DNA of 64,000 bases from Erythrobacter sp. AP23 (GTDB taxonomy: Bacteria > Pseudomonadota > Alphaproteobacteria > Sphingomonadales > Sphingomonadaceae): NCBI RefSeq assembly GCF_001542855.1, contig NZ_LNBY01000001.1:1-64000 (forward strand). The letters run 5' to 3'. Positions 50,884 to 59,509 of this stretch are shown one piece after another. The first letter of the stretch is position 1; the number at the start of each line of letters is the position of its first letter. A model generated the notes under the pieces. The model worked only from the letters and a program-made list of their open reading frames with translations. It searched no databases and was not told the origin of the DNA. The position numbers were made by a program, and so were the translations under genes.

Positions 50884-53800
50884 ATGGTATCAACAGGTCC
50901 TACGGGGGGACAAGCCGCAATCGCCGGCTTTCTCTTCCAGATATTGAGAAGCATCCAGTTGGGAACCCGGATGTCCGTCCAGCTACGTCTCGGCGATGGC
51001 GGAGAAACAGAAGACAACGCAATGCTGTTGAGGCTTGAGCCCGACAATGGCGGCGATCATCAACTCGAAGCTTCGTCGAACACAGTTATCGAACAGGTGA
51101 AGATGCGGGCACACCATCGTACATGGTCTGCCGGTGACATTGCGCGGGAAGTTTTTCCCGATCTTCTGAAATCCGTATCGATCGCAGATACGCAAGTGTT
51201 CCGGCTGGTAACGGACAACGGTCTGGGTACGGAGGAGTTAAGTCGCTTCGTCCGGCATCTCCATTCGCCGGAAACAAATGAGCCCAAGCCGCGATTCAAA
51301 TGGGGGCATCAGAAACTTTCAGTCGATCAGTTCCTAGAGAACTTGGCCAAGGCGGCTCAAGTCGATCCTGGAAGCCAAAAGCTGCACCGGCTTTTGAAGA
51401 ATTTCGACATCGAGTTTATCGATACGGCGTCGGCTGAGAACGAAGTCGATCACCTGCTTTCGCTGATGCTCGCGCCCAATCAGAAAGCAGAGGACAAGCG
51501 CGAAGAGATTACAGGCCGCATGCTCAAAGCAGCCAGCCGAGGGCAAACGCTAAGCGATTCCGACATCATGGATATGATCGGACCCGATGCACAATTGCGG
51601 CTCGACCATGCCCGCAATCTTCCCCGTATTTTGAAGACCAGGCTCCAGTCCGATCTGACGGCTTTGGGATACGATTCCAGCAAGCAGGCACGGATCGAGC
51701 CCCTTATTCCAATTGATCCCATTACCGTATTGTCGGGCGAGTCAGGGCAAGGAAAGACATGGTCCCTGTCACAATCTGCACAGTCGCAGCTGGAGCGGGG
51801 CGAACTTGCAATCGCATTCCGGGCGCCGACGGATTTCGATGGCATGGTTTCGGAAATCAACGAACGCATCTGGCTGCCTGCCTATGGCAAGATTGCGTCG
51901 ATTCCGGAGATTGCGCGCCGGCTTATGCCAGCCGCCGGTGCAAAAGGCGGTATCTGGCTGACAGTCTATGTTGACGATCTACAGGACCGGAATCTGGCCC
52001 GGAAGCTGGCTTCCTATGATTGGGCAGCAGTCGGAGTAAGACTGGTTGTCTCGTGTCAGCCCCGCATCACGGAAGAAATTTCCAATTGCCAGAACAGCGC
52101 GAAAATTGACCAGATCGACAATTTCACCAGCGCAGAACTACGCAGATATCTGCGCTATCATGGCCGTGACGCTCCGCTCGAAACGATGCCCGATGACGTG
52201 TTCGAGCTCTTGCTGAAACCCATTCACGCAAAGATTTTCGTCGAGTTGCCCGAGCGCACCGATTGGGTCGATTGCACCGAATATGAGTTCATCAAGAGCT
52301 ACTGGGATTTCGCCACGCGCCAAGCACGCGAACAAGGCGACCATCCGAGCGATGCACTAGGCCTTACGGAGCTGGCCGGTCGATTGCTCGGCAGCACGCC
52401 GCGATACCCTTGGACATTGCGCGATGTGCAGGACGCCGGTCTTAATGATGCGGCACTCCAGAGGCTTGAGAAGGTCGGTCTCGTTTGGTGGCCGCGACCA
52501 GACAGGTTCGCGTTCCGATCCGATCGATTACTGAACTGGGCTGTTGCCGAGCAGCTGTGCGCACGAATAGTCGACGAGCACTGGACACCGCATCGAGTCG
52601 ACGAAGAACTTGAGCGAATCGACGCCATCGAAACGGCCAAGGAAGAGCCTGTCGGGAAGCGATTGGGGTACGTGTTCCTCGACACAATCTGGCTCCTGAG
52701 CGGGGAAGTTTCAGCACAATTTGTGGCAGACGTGTTGCTCGCCCAAATGCGCAGACTACCCCATGAATGGCGTCAGGAAGCTATGTGGTCACGGCACTTG
52801 GCGACCATTGGCAAGCGCCTTCTTCCGGCACTCGAAGACCTGGCGTTAAGATCCTATGACGACGAGACCGAGTGGGACATTCCACGCAATATCCATTTCG
52901 CAATCGCAGCAATCGCAAAGGAGGATTCCGGTGCAGTCACAGATGCGATAGAACGACTGCTGACGTCGGACAATGCGGATGCGATCGATGTGGCGGTACG
53001 GTCGGCTTGCACGGTATCAGCAGCAAGGTTGCTCGATCGGCTTTGGGACATTTACCGCCAGCGCGCCACCGAGCTGGATGAGTGTCGGGCGGACCCTGAA
53101 GAAAGAAACAGAAGTATCGATCTGATGGGGCGCCGCGATGTCAGCTCCAAAGCGCTCAAAATGGCTTTGGCGTCCAATCTTGCCTGGCTCGAAGACAAGA
53201 TTGAAGCCACATCCGATCGGTCAGATCTCGAATACCTGCTGTGGGTGCTGTGCGACCGCGACATCCTAGATAATCAGGCGACCGCCGACATCTGGGCGCA
53301 ACATAAGGAGCACTTTCGATCAGTTCTGGCGCAAGACAGCGTGGCGATGATCCACGCGCTCAAGCATTTCGCCGATTTCGACAACACAGGCTGGCTCGAT
53401 GGCGTCCCGCTCAGCCAGGAGAATGCAATCGACGATCGCGTATTGAGCAGCCAGGCACAATTGAACCCGGCTGCCGCGCTCAAACGGATTCGCGATCGGG
53501 ATAAGGATTACGGCTGGTCAGCCGCCAATTGGTGGCTCTCCGAGCTTGCGCGCTCGCATCCAGAAGAATTGGCCGAAGCGATCCTGGAGAATGCGCAGAA
53601 GGGGGCTCATCCGCTGACGGATGTTGTCCTGTATTACTCGCATTTGCCCGAATTGATGGATGCGAAGACCCTGGAATGGGTGCTCGATAGATTCGCCGTT
53701 CGATTGGCCGAGTTCAACGCAGAGCATGCCGGCGATCCGGACCATCAAACCGGTCGTCTTGGTCATCCGCTCAGCTTCCTGCCCCGGCTCGTCCATCCTT

Positions 53801-55434
53801 GGCAGTTCGATTGCGTGGCCGGAAGAGCCGGCACGGAACTCGAAGACGAGTTAGTCCGCTTTGCCACCGCGCGCTCGGGCCGTTCGAGCCGGGTGAGAGA
53901 TATGCAGGGGCAGGAATGCGAGCGCATCCTCGCAATGATGGCAGGAGAAGGATTCGATGCACTTGTCGTCTCGGAACTGAGCCGAGACAATCCTATGGGC
54001 CGTGAGGATGGATATTCTGCCGCGCTATGGAGCGAGGCGGACGGTGTTGCGGACGCTCTCCGAAGCGCTGAAAGCATCGAGGATGGTGGCTACGGTCAAG
54101 TGCAGCAAATGCAGGCCCTTGCCGTCCATCAGCACGACGCAAAACTGGAACAGATGATCAAGGAAGGTGCACCCATTTATGTCAATGCTGCAGAGATGCG
54201 CAGCGTCGATGGTCGTGCGATCAAAGGTCTGAAACATCGCGTAAGCAAGTTGCTCGCGGGTGGTGACAGAGATGACTTGCATTCAGCCGCTCGGCTGGCA
54301 GGTTTCCTCAAAGACAAGGAAGATGCCGAAATATTGCTGCCGGTCTTCGTCGATCCAGCGATCGATGACGAGATCAAGCAGGCAATCATCGGTACATTTC
54401 GAGCCTTGCAATTTTACGATCCGCAAGTCCTCGCAGTTGCCGAGCGACTGATGCAGGATCGGTATGATGATGACGGGCAGTTTGTTGCCGGTTATCTGGC
54501 TGCAAACGGAGATGCAGACGCCCGCAAGGCGGTGACCCGGTGGCTTGGCAAGATGCAGACGGACACATGGTCCTCGTCTCACTATGCCTTCATTCAGCCA
54601 TTGATGGATCATAGCGATAGCCGCCCGGCAACCTTGGAGTTTCTGCGCCGAGCCCGCGATGATGGCAGGCTCTCCATCAATGCCTACTATGTGCGCCAGC
54701 TGGCCGAAGAGGGTGACGAACGGGCGCAAGGGGATTTGTGGAAGGAAGCCTATCGAGCTCCGAGATTTGGCGTTGGCCGAACGGTGGAAGCAATCAGGTT
54801 CTTGCAATCGGTGGACCCTGACGAAGCCTTTTTTGCCGCCCGCAGGTTATTTACCCGACATAGCGATGCTGCCGCCATCAGTTTGATGCTCGACATCAAT
54901 CGTGACGAAGCCGTGCCAATTCTGTTGGCGACCTTTCGCAGCGCCAAGCCATCTCTCCAGGCCGACATTGCAAGACGGTTGCGCACGAGACTCTCTACCG
55001 ATCAAATTCTGGCTAAGCTTAATCCGCTGGCTGCAGCAAATTCGGCCAGGGAACGGCAGTTGGCTGCCGATTTGGCCGGATGGATGCCAACCACGGTGGA
55101 TTTTCCCTGGCTTAGCGCCTTGCTTCAAGACAGTTCGATGACGGTGAAAACAGCAGCGGAAGATGCAATCCGCAAGAGAACTCTGGAAGTAGCAGCTTCT
55201 GGTCATCTCGATGCGATGAAGGCGTCGGCGAAACCGCTCAAGTGGGCAAGGATGCAGACGATTTTCGAATGTGTCGATCCCTATTTTCTCTGGAACCGTA
55301 CCGACTCGATGGGCTTGGGTGAGTTGTTGGACACCCTGCCGACCGAATTCGTCGTGGATGCACGTCAGATACACCGCCAGCGGTCCAAGAAAGTGTCCGA
55401 TGAATTGAAGAAAGCGGATCGAGATCAAATTTGA
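50884..55434 (+). CDS. Giant nuclease-like/P-loop NTPase/helical-repeat protein
   Basis: A 1516-residue protein read from ATG 50884; a TTG at 50839 is an alternative. The N-terminus (TGGQAAIAGFLFQIL, then IEQVKMR with Q71-V72-K73) resembles the Cap4/DUF4297-type PD-(D/E)xK nuclease with a QxK motif. A P-loop, SGESGQGKT (about 284-292), and a Walker B-like VYVDDLQD (D364, D365) indicate a STAND-like NTPase. A winged-helix-like part follows, then about 900 residues of alpha-helical repeat character. This is the order of AVAST-type immune sensors, but repeats look HEAT-like rather than TPR. It follows the HNH gene by 122 bp. Function is inferred, not demonstrated. Confidence 0.75.
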   Translation: MVSTGPTGGQAAIAGFLFQILRSIQLGTRMSVQLRLGDGGETEDNAMLLRLEPDNGGDHQLEASSNTVIEQVKMRAHHRTWSAGDIAREVFPDLLKSVSIADTQVFRLVTDNGLGTEELSRFVRHLHSPETNEPKPRFKWGHQKLSVDQFLENLAKAAQVDPGSQKLHRLLKNFDIEFIDTASAENEVDHLLSLMLAPNQKAEDKREEITGRMLKAASRGQTLSDSDIMDMIGPDAQLRLDHARNLPRILKTRLQSDLTALGYDSSKQARIEPLIPIDPITVLSGESGQGKTWSLSQSAQSQLERGELAIAFRAPTDFDGMVSEINERIWLPAYGKIASIPEIARRLMPAAGAKGGIWLTVYVDDLQDRNLARKLASYDWAAVGVRLVVSCQPRITEEISNCQNSAKIDQIDNFTSAELRRYLRYHGRDAPLETMPDDVFELLLKPIHAKIFVELPERTDWVDCTEYEFIKSYWDFATRQAREQGDHPSDALGLTELAGRLLGSTPRYPWTLRDVQDAGLNDAALQRLEKVGLVWWPRPDRFAFRSDRLLNWAVAEQLCARIVDEHWTPHRVDEELERIDAIETAKEEPVGKRLGYVFLDTIWLLSGEVSAQFVADVLLAQMRRLPHEWRQEAMWSRHLATIGKRLLPALEDLALRSYDDETEWDIPRNIHFAIAAIAKEDSGAVTDAIERLLTSDNADAIDVAVRSACTVSAARLLDRLWDIYRQRATELDECRADPEERNRSIDLMGRRDVSSKALKMALASNLAWLEDKIEATSDRSDLEYLLWVLCDRDILDNQATADIWAQHKEHFRSVLAQDSVAMIHALKHFADFDNTGWLDGVPLSQENAIDDRVLSSQAQLNPAAALKRIRDRDKDYGWSAANWWLSELARSHPEELAEAILENAQKGAHPLTDVVLYYSHLPELMDAKTLEWVLDRFAVRLAEFNAEHAGDPDHQTGRLGHPLSFLPRLVHPWQFDCVAGRAGTELEDELVRFATARSGRSSRVRDMQGQECERILAMMAGEGFDALVVSELSRDNPMGREDGYSAALWSEADGVADALRSAESIEDGGYGQVQQMQALAVHQHDAKLEQMIKEGAPIYVNAAEMRSVDGRAIKGLKHRVSKLLAGGDRDDLHSAARLAGFLKDKEDAEILLPVFVDPAIDDEIKQAIIGTFRALQFYDPQVLAVAERLMQDRYDDDGQFVAGYLAANGDADARKAVTRWLGKMQTDTWSSSHYAFIQPLMDHSDSRPATLEFLRRARDDGRLSINAYYVRQLAEEGDERAQGDLWKEAYRAPRFGVGRTVEAIRFLQSVDPDEAFFAARRLFTRHSDAAAISLMLDINRDEAVPILLATFRSAKPSLQADIARRLRTRLSTDQILAKLNPLAAANSARERQLAADLAGWMPTTVDFPWLSALLQDSSMTVKTAAEDAIRKRTLEVAASGHLDAMKASAKPLKWARMQTIFECVDPYFLWNRTDSMGLGELLDTLPTEFVVDARQIHRQRSKKVSDELKKADRDQI

Positions 55435-55588
55435 ACCAACCGAGAGTTCTGGGGAAGCCTCGCTGACATTACGCAAGCCAGCTAGCTAAAAGCTCAATGC
55501 CGAACGTCCGCTCTGGACTCCATTTTGATCGAAACAGAGTCTGGAATGAGGGCGCAAAGCGGACGCGCTTCGCCATACGAAAAGACCG

Positions 55589-55753
55589 TCATTGCCTCTG
55601 TGCGAGCGCCACCACGATGCTAGCTGCGATGACGTCTTCGGCTTGCTCGCGACGCTCGGGCACATTCGTGATTAGTCTGCGCTTCGTGCCATCCGGGGCC
55701 TTCTTGAGCGCGGCCAGGACGATCGCGTGAGCGAGGTCGGGATGCATCTTCAC
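55589..55753 (-). CDS. Small hypothetical protein coupled to AlpA-like gene
   Basis: A 54-residue frame starting at GTG 55753, which overlaps the TGA of the upstream AlpA-like gene as GTGA. It reads MHPDLAHAIVLAALKKAPDG and continues with RRLITNVPERREQAEDVIAASIVVALAQ. It is helical with a hydrophobic C-terminus. I know this as a type of small partner protein beside AlpA-like genes only by its look. The coupling supports real translation. Between 55435 and 55588 no other gene is seen. Confidence 0.62.
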   Translation of the reverse strand: MKMHPDLAHAIVLAALKKAPDGTKRRLITNVPERREQAEDVIAASIVVALAQRQ

Positions 55754-55935
55754 GCGGGCGAGCCTTCGGTCCGATCGCGCGCAACGCGCCTGCTCTCGAC
55801 AAGGCTCTTGAGGCTCTCGGTCAGCACCAACGTCGAACTGCCCAGCTTGATGTATTCAAGCTCGCCTTGGCCGATGAGCACGTAAAGTGTGCTGCGACCG
55901 ATCCCGAGATAGCGACAGGCTTCTGTAATCCGCAT
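55750..55935 (-). CDS. AlpA/excisionase-type helix-turn-helix protein
   Basis: A 61-residue DNA-binding protein of the MerR-like excisionase group. MRITEACRYLGIGRSTLYVLIGQGELEYIKLGSSTLV is the complete winged-helix motif with the typical R-T-L-Y recognition helix. In tRNA islands such proteins activate or direct the integrase toward excision, or regulate the element's genes. A role in mobilising this island is likely. It overlaps the next small gene by 4 bp. Confidence 0.82.
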   Translation of the reverse strand: MRITEACRYLGIGRSTLYVLIGQGELEYIKLGSSTLVLTESLKSLVESRRVARDRTEGSPA

Positions 55936-56352
55936 GGCGATCGCTCGATGTCGGTCTGGCGTTTCTGGCTGGCTCGCTGGTCGTTCGCGCCTGTTATCGA
56001 CATTCGGTCGGTCCTTTCATTTTAGGGTGATGACGGACCGACCTGGGGGACATGGAGGGGGAGCAGGTCAGGCCCGCCATCGAGACCAATTATCGGTGAT
56101 TGGGGTCCGAACGCGCCACATGACATTTCTACGCTGGGGCTGCCGTTCTCGCGCCAAGGCGCCGAGGTCCGATGCTATTTGGGCGAGATGCATCTGCACG
56201 CATCCTTGCGGACGAGTGCGGACCAGTTCTCTTCGGCACGTCGTGACCGCTCGCTGCGCCATTCGGTCAAGCGCCATCGCCATTCTCATTGTAAAGAAAA
56301 GGGATTTTCTGGAAACCGCCGCTGGGCCGTTTCGGGTGCCGTCGCAGATTAC
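55936..56352. other. 417-bp region without a supported gene
   Basis: The segment 56130-56290 is compositionally coding-like: a plus frame reads LPFSRQGAEVRCYLGEM and a minus frame of 73 codons exists. Neither has a ribosome site or a recognisable family. It may be a gene remnant. It separates the AlpA-like gene from the end of the DUF4238 gene and must contain the AlpA promoter. Confidence 0.45.
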
Positions 56353-57291
56353 TCAACAAAACCAACCACCTGCTGCCCGACAGACGGCGGCTCTTTTATC
56401 TCGCCATATCCCAGCGCTCAAATTCTGCTGTGCCAGCGATCGGAACTGAACAACATTTACGCCCCAGGACTTCAGGTTGGCCTCGATGAACTCTTGCGCG
56501 GGGGAATCGGATGCTGCCCAGACTCGCTGTGAAGCGGAAGCGAGGCTTGTCCGATTGGCTCTCGCGATCAGATCTGCCGGTTCGATGTTGGATAGAATCT
56601 GCTCGATCTTTTCTGATCGTGTGCCGAAGAAGAGGCGGCGCGGGCCAATAGGAAGCTGGATCGTAAACTCTGGGTTCTTGAAACCACCTTCCCAGTGAAG
56701 CGGCATATCCGAAAGGATAAGCGGCGGGTCTGTTTCGGCAAACTCGCGAAACCACCATTTAAGGCTTCCGAATGTCTCAGTGACTTCGTCGTGAGTGATC
56801 ATTCGCGGGATGATGTTTGCAAGTCGAATTGCATCGATTGCGCCCGGCAAGTTTTCGCCAAACCATTGCTCGGAACTCATTTGGCCCGGTCCAAGTGTTT
56901 TGGCATCTGCTTCTGCGAGAAACCGCCTAACCAACTGCCCGCCCTCTTGGCGCAAATAGTCGAGTACGTCCGGCTGGCGTACTCGGAGCGAACTCATGAA
57001 GAACGTCCATGCAATATGGTCGTCCTCAGTCAGCGCCTCATGGCGTTCGAGTTTTTCGAGCGCCTTGACTGCGTTGTTGTCGAGAGGAGAGAATACCTTT
57101 CGTTCAAGCACGTCGCTGCCAAGGCCGATTGCATTGGCAACGATTGCATAGAGATCGTTTTCAAAGCCAGTCCATTTGGGCGTTCGCTTTGAGGAAACCA
57201 GCTTGCCACTCTTGACACCGAATAGGTGGACCTTCCCGGACTCATCTTGCCAGCGCTTAAGCAGAAACTGCGGGACGTAGTGGTGTCTCAT
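56353..57291 (-). CDS. DUF4238 protein
   Basis: A 312-residue protein starting MRHHYVPQFLLKRW, the family's N-terminal signature, followed by a region with GSDVLERKVFSPLDNNAVKALEKLER and AWTFFMSSLRVRQPD. DUF4238 has no settled function, though members are often found in variable and mobile regions. It has no signal peptide or membrane segment. It starts 2 bp after the nucleotidyltransferase-HEPN gene and is co-transcribed with it. The last residues (AAGGWFC) look like a natural end. Confidence 0.8.
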   Translation of the reverse strand: MRHHYVPQFLLKRWQDESGKVHLFGVKSGKLVSSKRTPKWTGFENDLYAIVANAIGLGSDVLERKVFSPLDNNAVKALEKLERHEALTEDDHIAWTFFMSSLRVRQPDVLDYLRQEGGQLVRRFLAEADAKTLGPGQMSSEQWFGENLPGAIDAIRLANIIPRMITHDEVTETFGSLKWWFREFAETDPPLILSDMPLHWEGGFKNPEFTIQLPIGPRRLFFGTRSEKIEQILSNIEPADLIARANRTSLASASQRVWAASDSPAQEFIEANLKSWGVNVVQFRSLAQQNLSAGIWRDKRAAVCRAAGGWFC

Positions 57292-57293
57292 GC

Positions 57294-58223
57294 TCAGTGA
57301 GAGCCAGCGGCATCGGCTCTCAGCTTTTCAAGTCGCTCGGAGCATACTGCGTGAACCACGTGGCCAAGCTTCTCGACCTGTTCACCGAGCCATTCGAGTT
57401 CTTCTTTGGTGATGCGGTAGTGCTTCGAGTAGCGGGCCTTGACGTAAGCCTCCTTGAGCTTCTCGAAGCGGGCTCGATCGCGGCGGGTGTCGCGTGGCCA
57501 GACGTAGGTGAGGCGCGGATCGATGCGCTCCGCCTGGGTGCGCAGGAAGCCGAGATTGTGCACGTGGGGCGTGTAGAATGTGCAGACCAGTAGGACACAG
57601 TGGTACAGACTCTCTGCAGCTTGATGCATCAAGAAAGCAGCTCGCTTGTACCTTCCTTTGCTCATTAGGTGCGTGGCACTGTCCACAAAGTCGTTCGCGC
57701 CGGGCATACACTCGTCAAAATACTCTTGCGCCATGGCGAGCGCTTGCGTGGGCGTCTTGGGCTTTGGTCTGTGCAGTTCAGTGTCGTCCGATTGGTATAG
57801 CGCGATCCCGTCATCCTTCACGTCCATGAAGAAGTAGCGACCGTGCGCGAGGCCATCGTTCACTTCCTGCAGGGTGTGGACGATGAAATTGACCGGTGTC
57901 TTTAGCGCCTTGGTTACGCCGTATTCGCGCATCAGCCGGTCATCGAGCTTCGACCAGTACTTGACTCGGTCGACCAGCCTTTTGTCGTTGACGATGATCA
58001 GAAGGTCGTAGTCTGACTGGTAGCCCTTGGCGGTGTACGGCTCGTCGACCCAGGTGCCCCGCGCATAGCTGCCGTAGAGAATGACCTTGAGAATGCGACC
58101 GGCCTTCTTCCATTCATGCTTGGCAAGCGCGAAAGCGTCATCGAACTCCTCGAAGATCAGCTGCAACACGCGTTCCAGTTCGCGCTGCTTTTGCGGCGGC
58201 AGATGATCGAGGTCGGTCTTCAT
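57294..58223 (-). CDS. Nucleotidyltransferase-HEPN fusion protein
   Basis: A 309-residue two-domain protein. The N-terminal nucleotidyltransferase of the MNT type (about residues 45-140) has LYGSYARGTWVDEP and YQSDYDLLIIV, the G-S and DxD catalytic elements. The C-terminal helical domain (about 160-300) has HEPN character, with ARYSKHY as a possible R-x(n)-H site. HEPN and MNT proteins commonly form toxin-antitoxin pairs in which MNT modifies HEPN; here both parts are in one chain. ATG 58223 is chosen because AGGAA lies 8-12 bases upstream. It leads the pair with DUF4238. Confidence 0.82.
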   Translation of the reverse strand: MKTDLDHLPPQKQRELERVLQLIFEEFDDAFALAKHEWKKAGRILKVILYGSYARGTWVDEPYTAKGYQSDYDLLIIVNDKRLVDRVKYWSKLDDRLMREYGVTKALKTPVNFIVHTLQEVNDGLAHGRYFFMDVKDDGIALYQSDDTELHRPKPKTPTQALAMAQEYFDECMPGANDFVDSATHLMSKGRYKRAAFLMHQAAESLYHCVLLVCTFYTPHVHNLGFLRTQAERIDPRLTYVWPRDTRRDRARFEKLKEAYVKARYSKHYRITKEELEWLGEQVEKLGHVVHAVCSERLEKLRADAAGSH

Positions 58224-58229
58224 CACTCA

Positions 58230-58454
58230 GTTCCTAGCAAGCTGCTGGAATGGTTGCACCTGCTGACCATCATTCATCCGCAATACTCGCTCATAGCGCA
58301 CAGTGATTCAGCGTCATCCGCATACGTCAATACCAAGAAATGGGGATGGGCGCTCATCGACCCACTCCCACGTGCTGAAACGTTGGTGCGCAACAGCACA
58401 GAACCGCTTCTGAAGGAGCGTTTCTTGGCGTTTCGAACGGGCTGGGATATGTAG
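58230..58454 (+). pseudogene. Possible truncated ORF near island right end
   Basis: A 75-codon open stretch with protein-like composition (LLEWLHLLTIIHPQYSL, then YVNTKKWGWALIDPLPRAE and LKERFLAFRTGWDM) but no start codon within it. The frame extends back only over the antisense of the HEPN gene. It may be the 3' end of a gene lost at the island boundary, or chance. No family is recognised. Confidence 0.3.
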
Positions 58455-58532
58455 AAAAGGCGCTCTACCAAACGCCGAAAAATTCAGCTTCAAAGCTTAA
58501 AAGCTGAACCGAATTACCCTAATATGAACAAA

Positions 58533-58558
58533 AGTGTGGGGGAGAGTGTGGGGGAGCA
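58533..58558. repeat. Two GTGTGGGGG-type repeats at island right end
   Basis: AAGTGTGGGGGAGA (58533-58546) and GAGTGTGGGGGAGC (58545-58558). They repeat the motif seen four times before the integrase and lie about 50 bp inside attR. Likely right-arm integrase binding sites. Confidence 0.65.
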
Positions 58559-58606
58559 TTCGCGCCGATCTCAAAGACAGAATTGATTTCAAAGCGTTAT
58601 TTTCGC

Positions 58607-58635
58607 GGTTCGATTCAAGCCCTGCCACCACCGCC
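58607..58635. other. attR: degenerate copy of tRNA-Tyr 3' end
   Basis: GGTTCGATTCAAGCCCTG then CCACCACCGCC matches 26238-26267 over 29 aligned bases with two substitutions and one missing T. This is the expected right junction of the island. The divergence suggests an old insertion or a related, not identical, source tRNA. Confidence 0.73.
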
Positions 58636-58687
58636 ACCTACCAATTCAGAGCAACGTCACCCGGCCGCGCGAGCGGCTGTCGTGCGT

Positions 58688-59398
58688 CTAGCTGGCACGG
58701 GCTTGGAGATCTGCGTGGTTGTGCAGCACGATCTCGCGCCGCGAGGGCAGGTCGATCAAGCCGTCGTTGCGCAGGCGGGTCAATTGCCGACTGACCGTCT
58801 CGATCGTGAGTCCGAGCACATCGGCGATCTGTTGCCGCGACAGGGGCAGCGCGACGCTGGTTCCCGCGCCGGCAACCGTCGTCCCGAGCCGCTCTGCCAT
58901 TTCGAGCAGGAAGCTCGCTACCTTCTGCTCCGCGTTCATGCGTCCCAGAAGCAGCATCCAGCGCCGTGTGCGGTCGAGTTCGCTCAGAGTACGCTCGAGC
59001 AATTTGTGCTCGAGGCGGGGGTGTTCGCGGGCGAAGCGATCGAAATCCGCCCGTTCGAATACGCAGATGTTGGCATCGGTCAGTGCCTCGACACCGTAGG
59101 GCGAGGTTTCGCCGAACGGGCGACCGAGGAAGTCCGAGGGGTAGACGAGGCCGAGGATCTGTTCCTTTCCGTCTGCCGAATGCGAAGATAGCTTGAGGAC
59201 GCCCTCGATCACATTGGCGACCAGGACCGCTTCATCGCCTTCCCACATGAGTTGCTCGCCCGCCGACAGTTTGCGCCGACGGCCAATACCATTGAGAAGC
59301 CCGATCTCGCGATCATCGAGGTCGGCACAAATGGCGCGATTGCGAATGGCACAGGCGTCGCAAAAGTTCGTCGGTCGAGATGACGGCATATCATGCAT
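58688..59398 (-). CDS. FNR/FnrL-type Crp-family regulator
   Basis: A 236-residue oxygen-responsive regulator. The N-terminal Cys cluster is C13-x2-C16-x7-C24 in FCDACAIRNRAIC, and the fourth ligand is Cys112 in ANICVFE, the FnrL spacing for an oxygen-labile [4Fe-4S] cluster. The cyclic-nucleotide-binding-like domain (about 30-145) and the Crp-type helix-turn-helix SRQQIADVLGLTIETVSRQLTRL (about 188-210) follow. It should bind TTGAT-type sites when oxygen is low. It is the first core gene after the island. No clear FNR box is visible in the 111 bp before its start. Confidence 0.91.
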   Translation of the reverse strand: MHDMPSSRPTNFCDACAIRNRAICADLDDREIGLLNGIGRRRKLSAGEQLMWEGDEAVLVANVIEGVLKLSSHSADGKEQILGLVYPSDFLGRPFGETSPYGVEALTDANICVFERADFDRFAREHPRLEHKLLERTLSELDRTRRWMLLLGRMNAEQKVASFLLEMAERLGTTVAGAGTSVALPLSRQQIADVLGLTIETVSRQLTRLRNDGLIDLPSRREIVLHNHADLQARAS

Positions 59399-59509
59399 GG
59401 GCTCCGCACTATCGGGTGGCCGTAGCGATGTGAAGTGGTGTTTCGCGCCCGCGCATGCGGATGATTGCAGATGCTTGCAGGCAAGGCGGCGTCGGCCTAG
59501 TCAGCCGAC

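Noticed and set aside
56068..56289. A 73-codon minus frame before the DUF4238 gene
   Set aside because: Some protein-like character but no ribosome site or family; kept only as a possible remnant in the region note.
26263..58600. Insertion sequence or CRISPR array inside the island
   Set aside because: No transposase-like protein and no regular repeat-spacer array could be seen; the repeats present are att, arm or long direct repeats.
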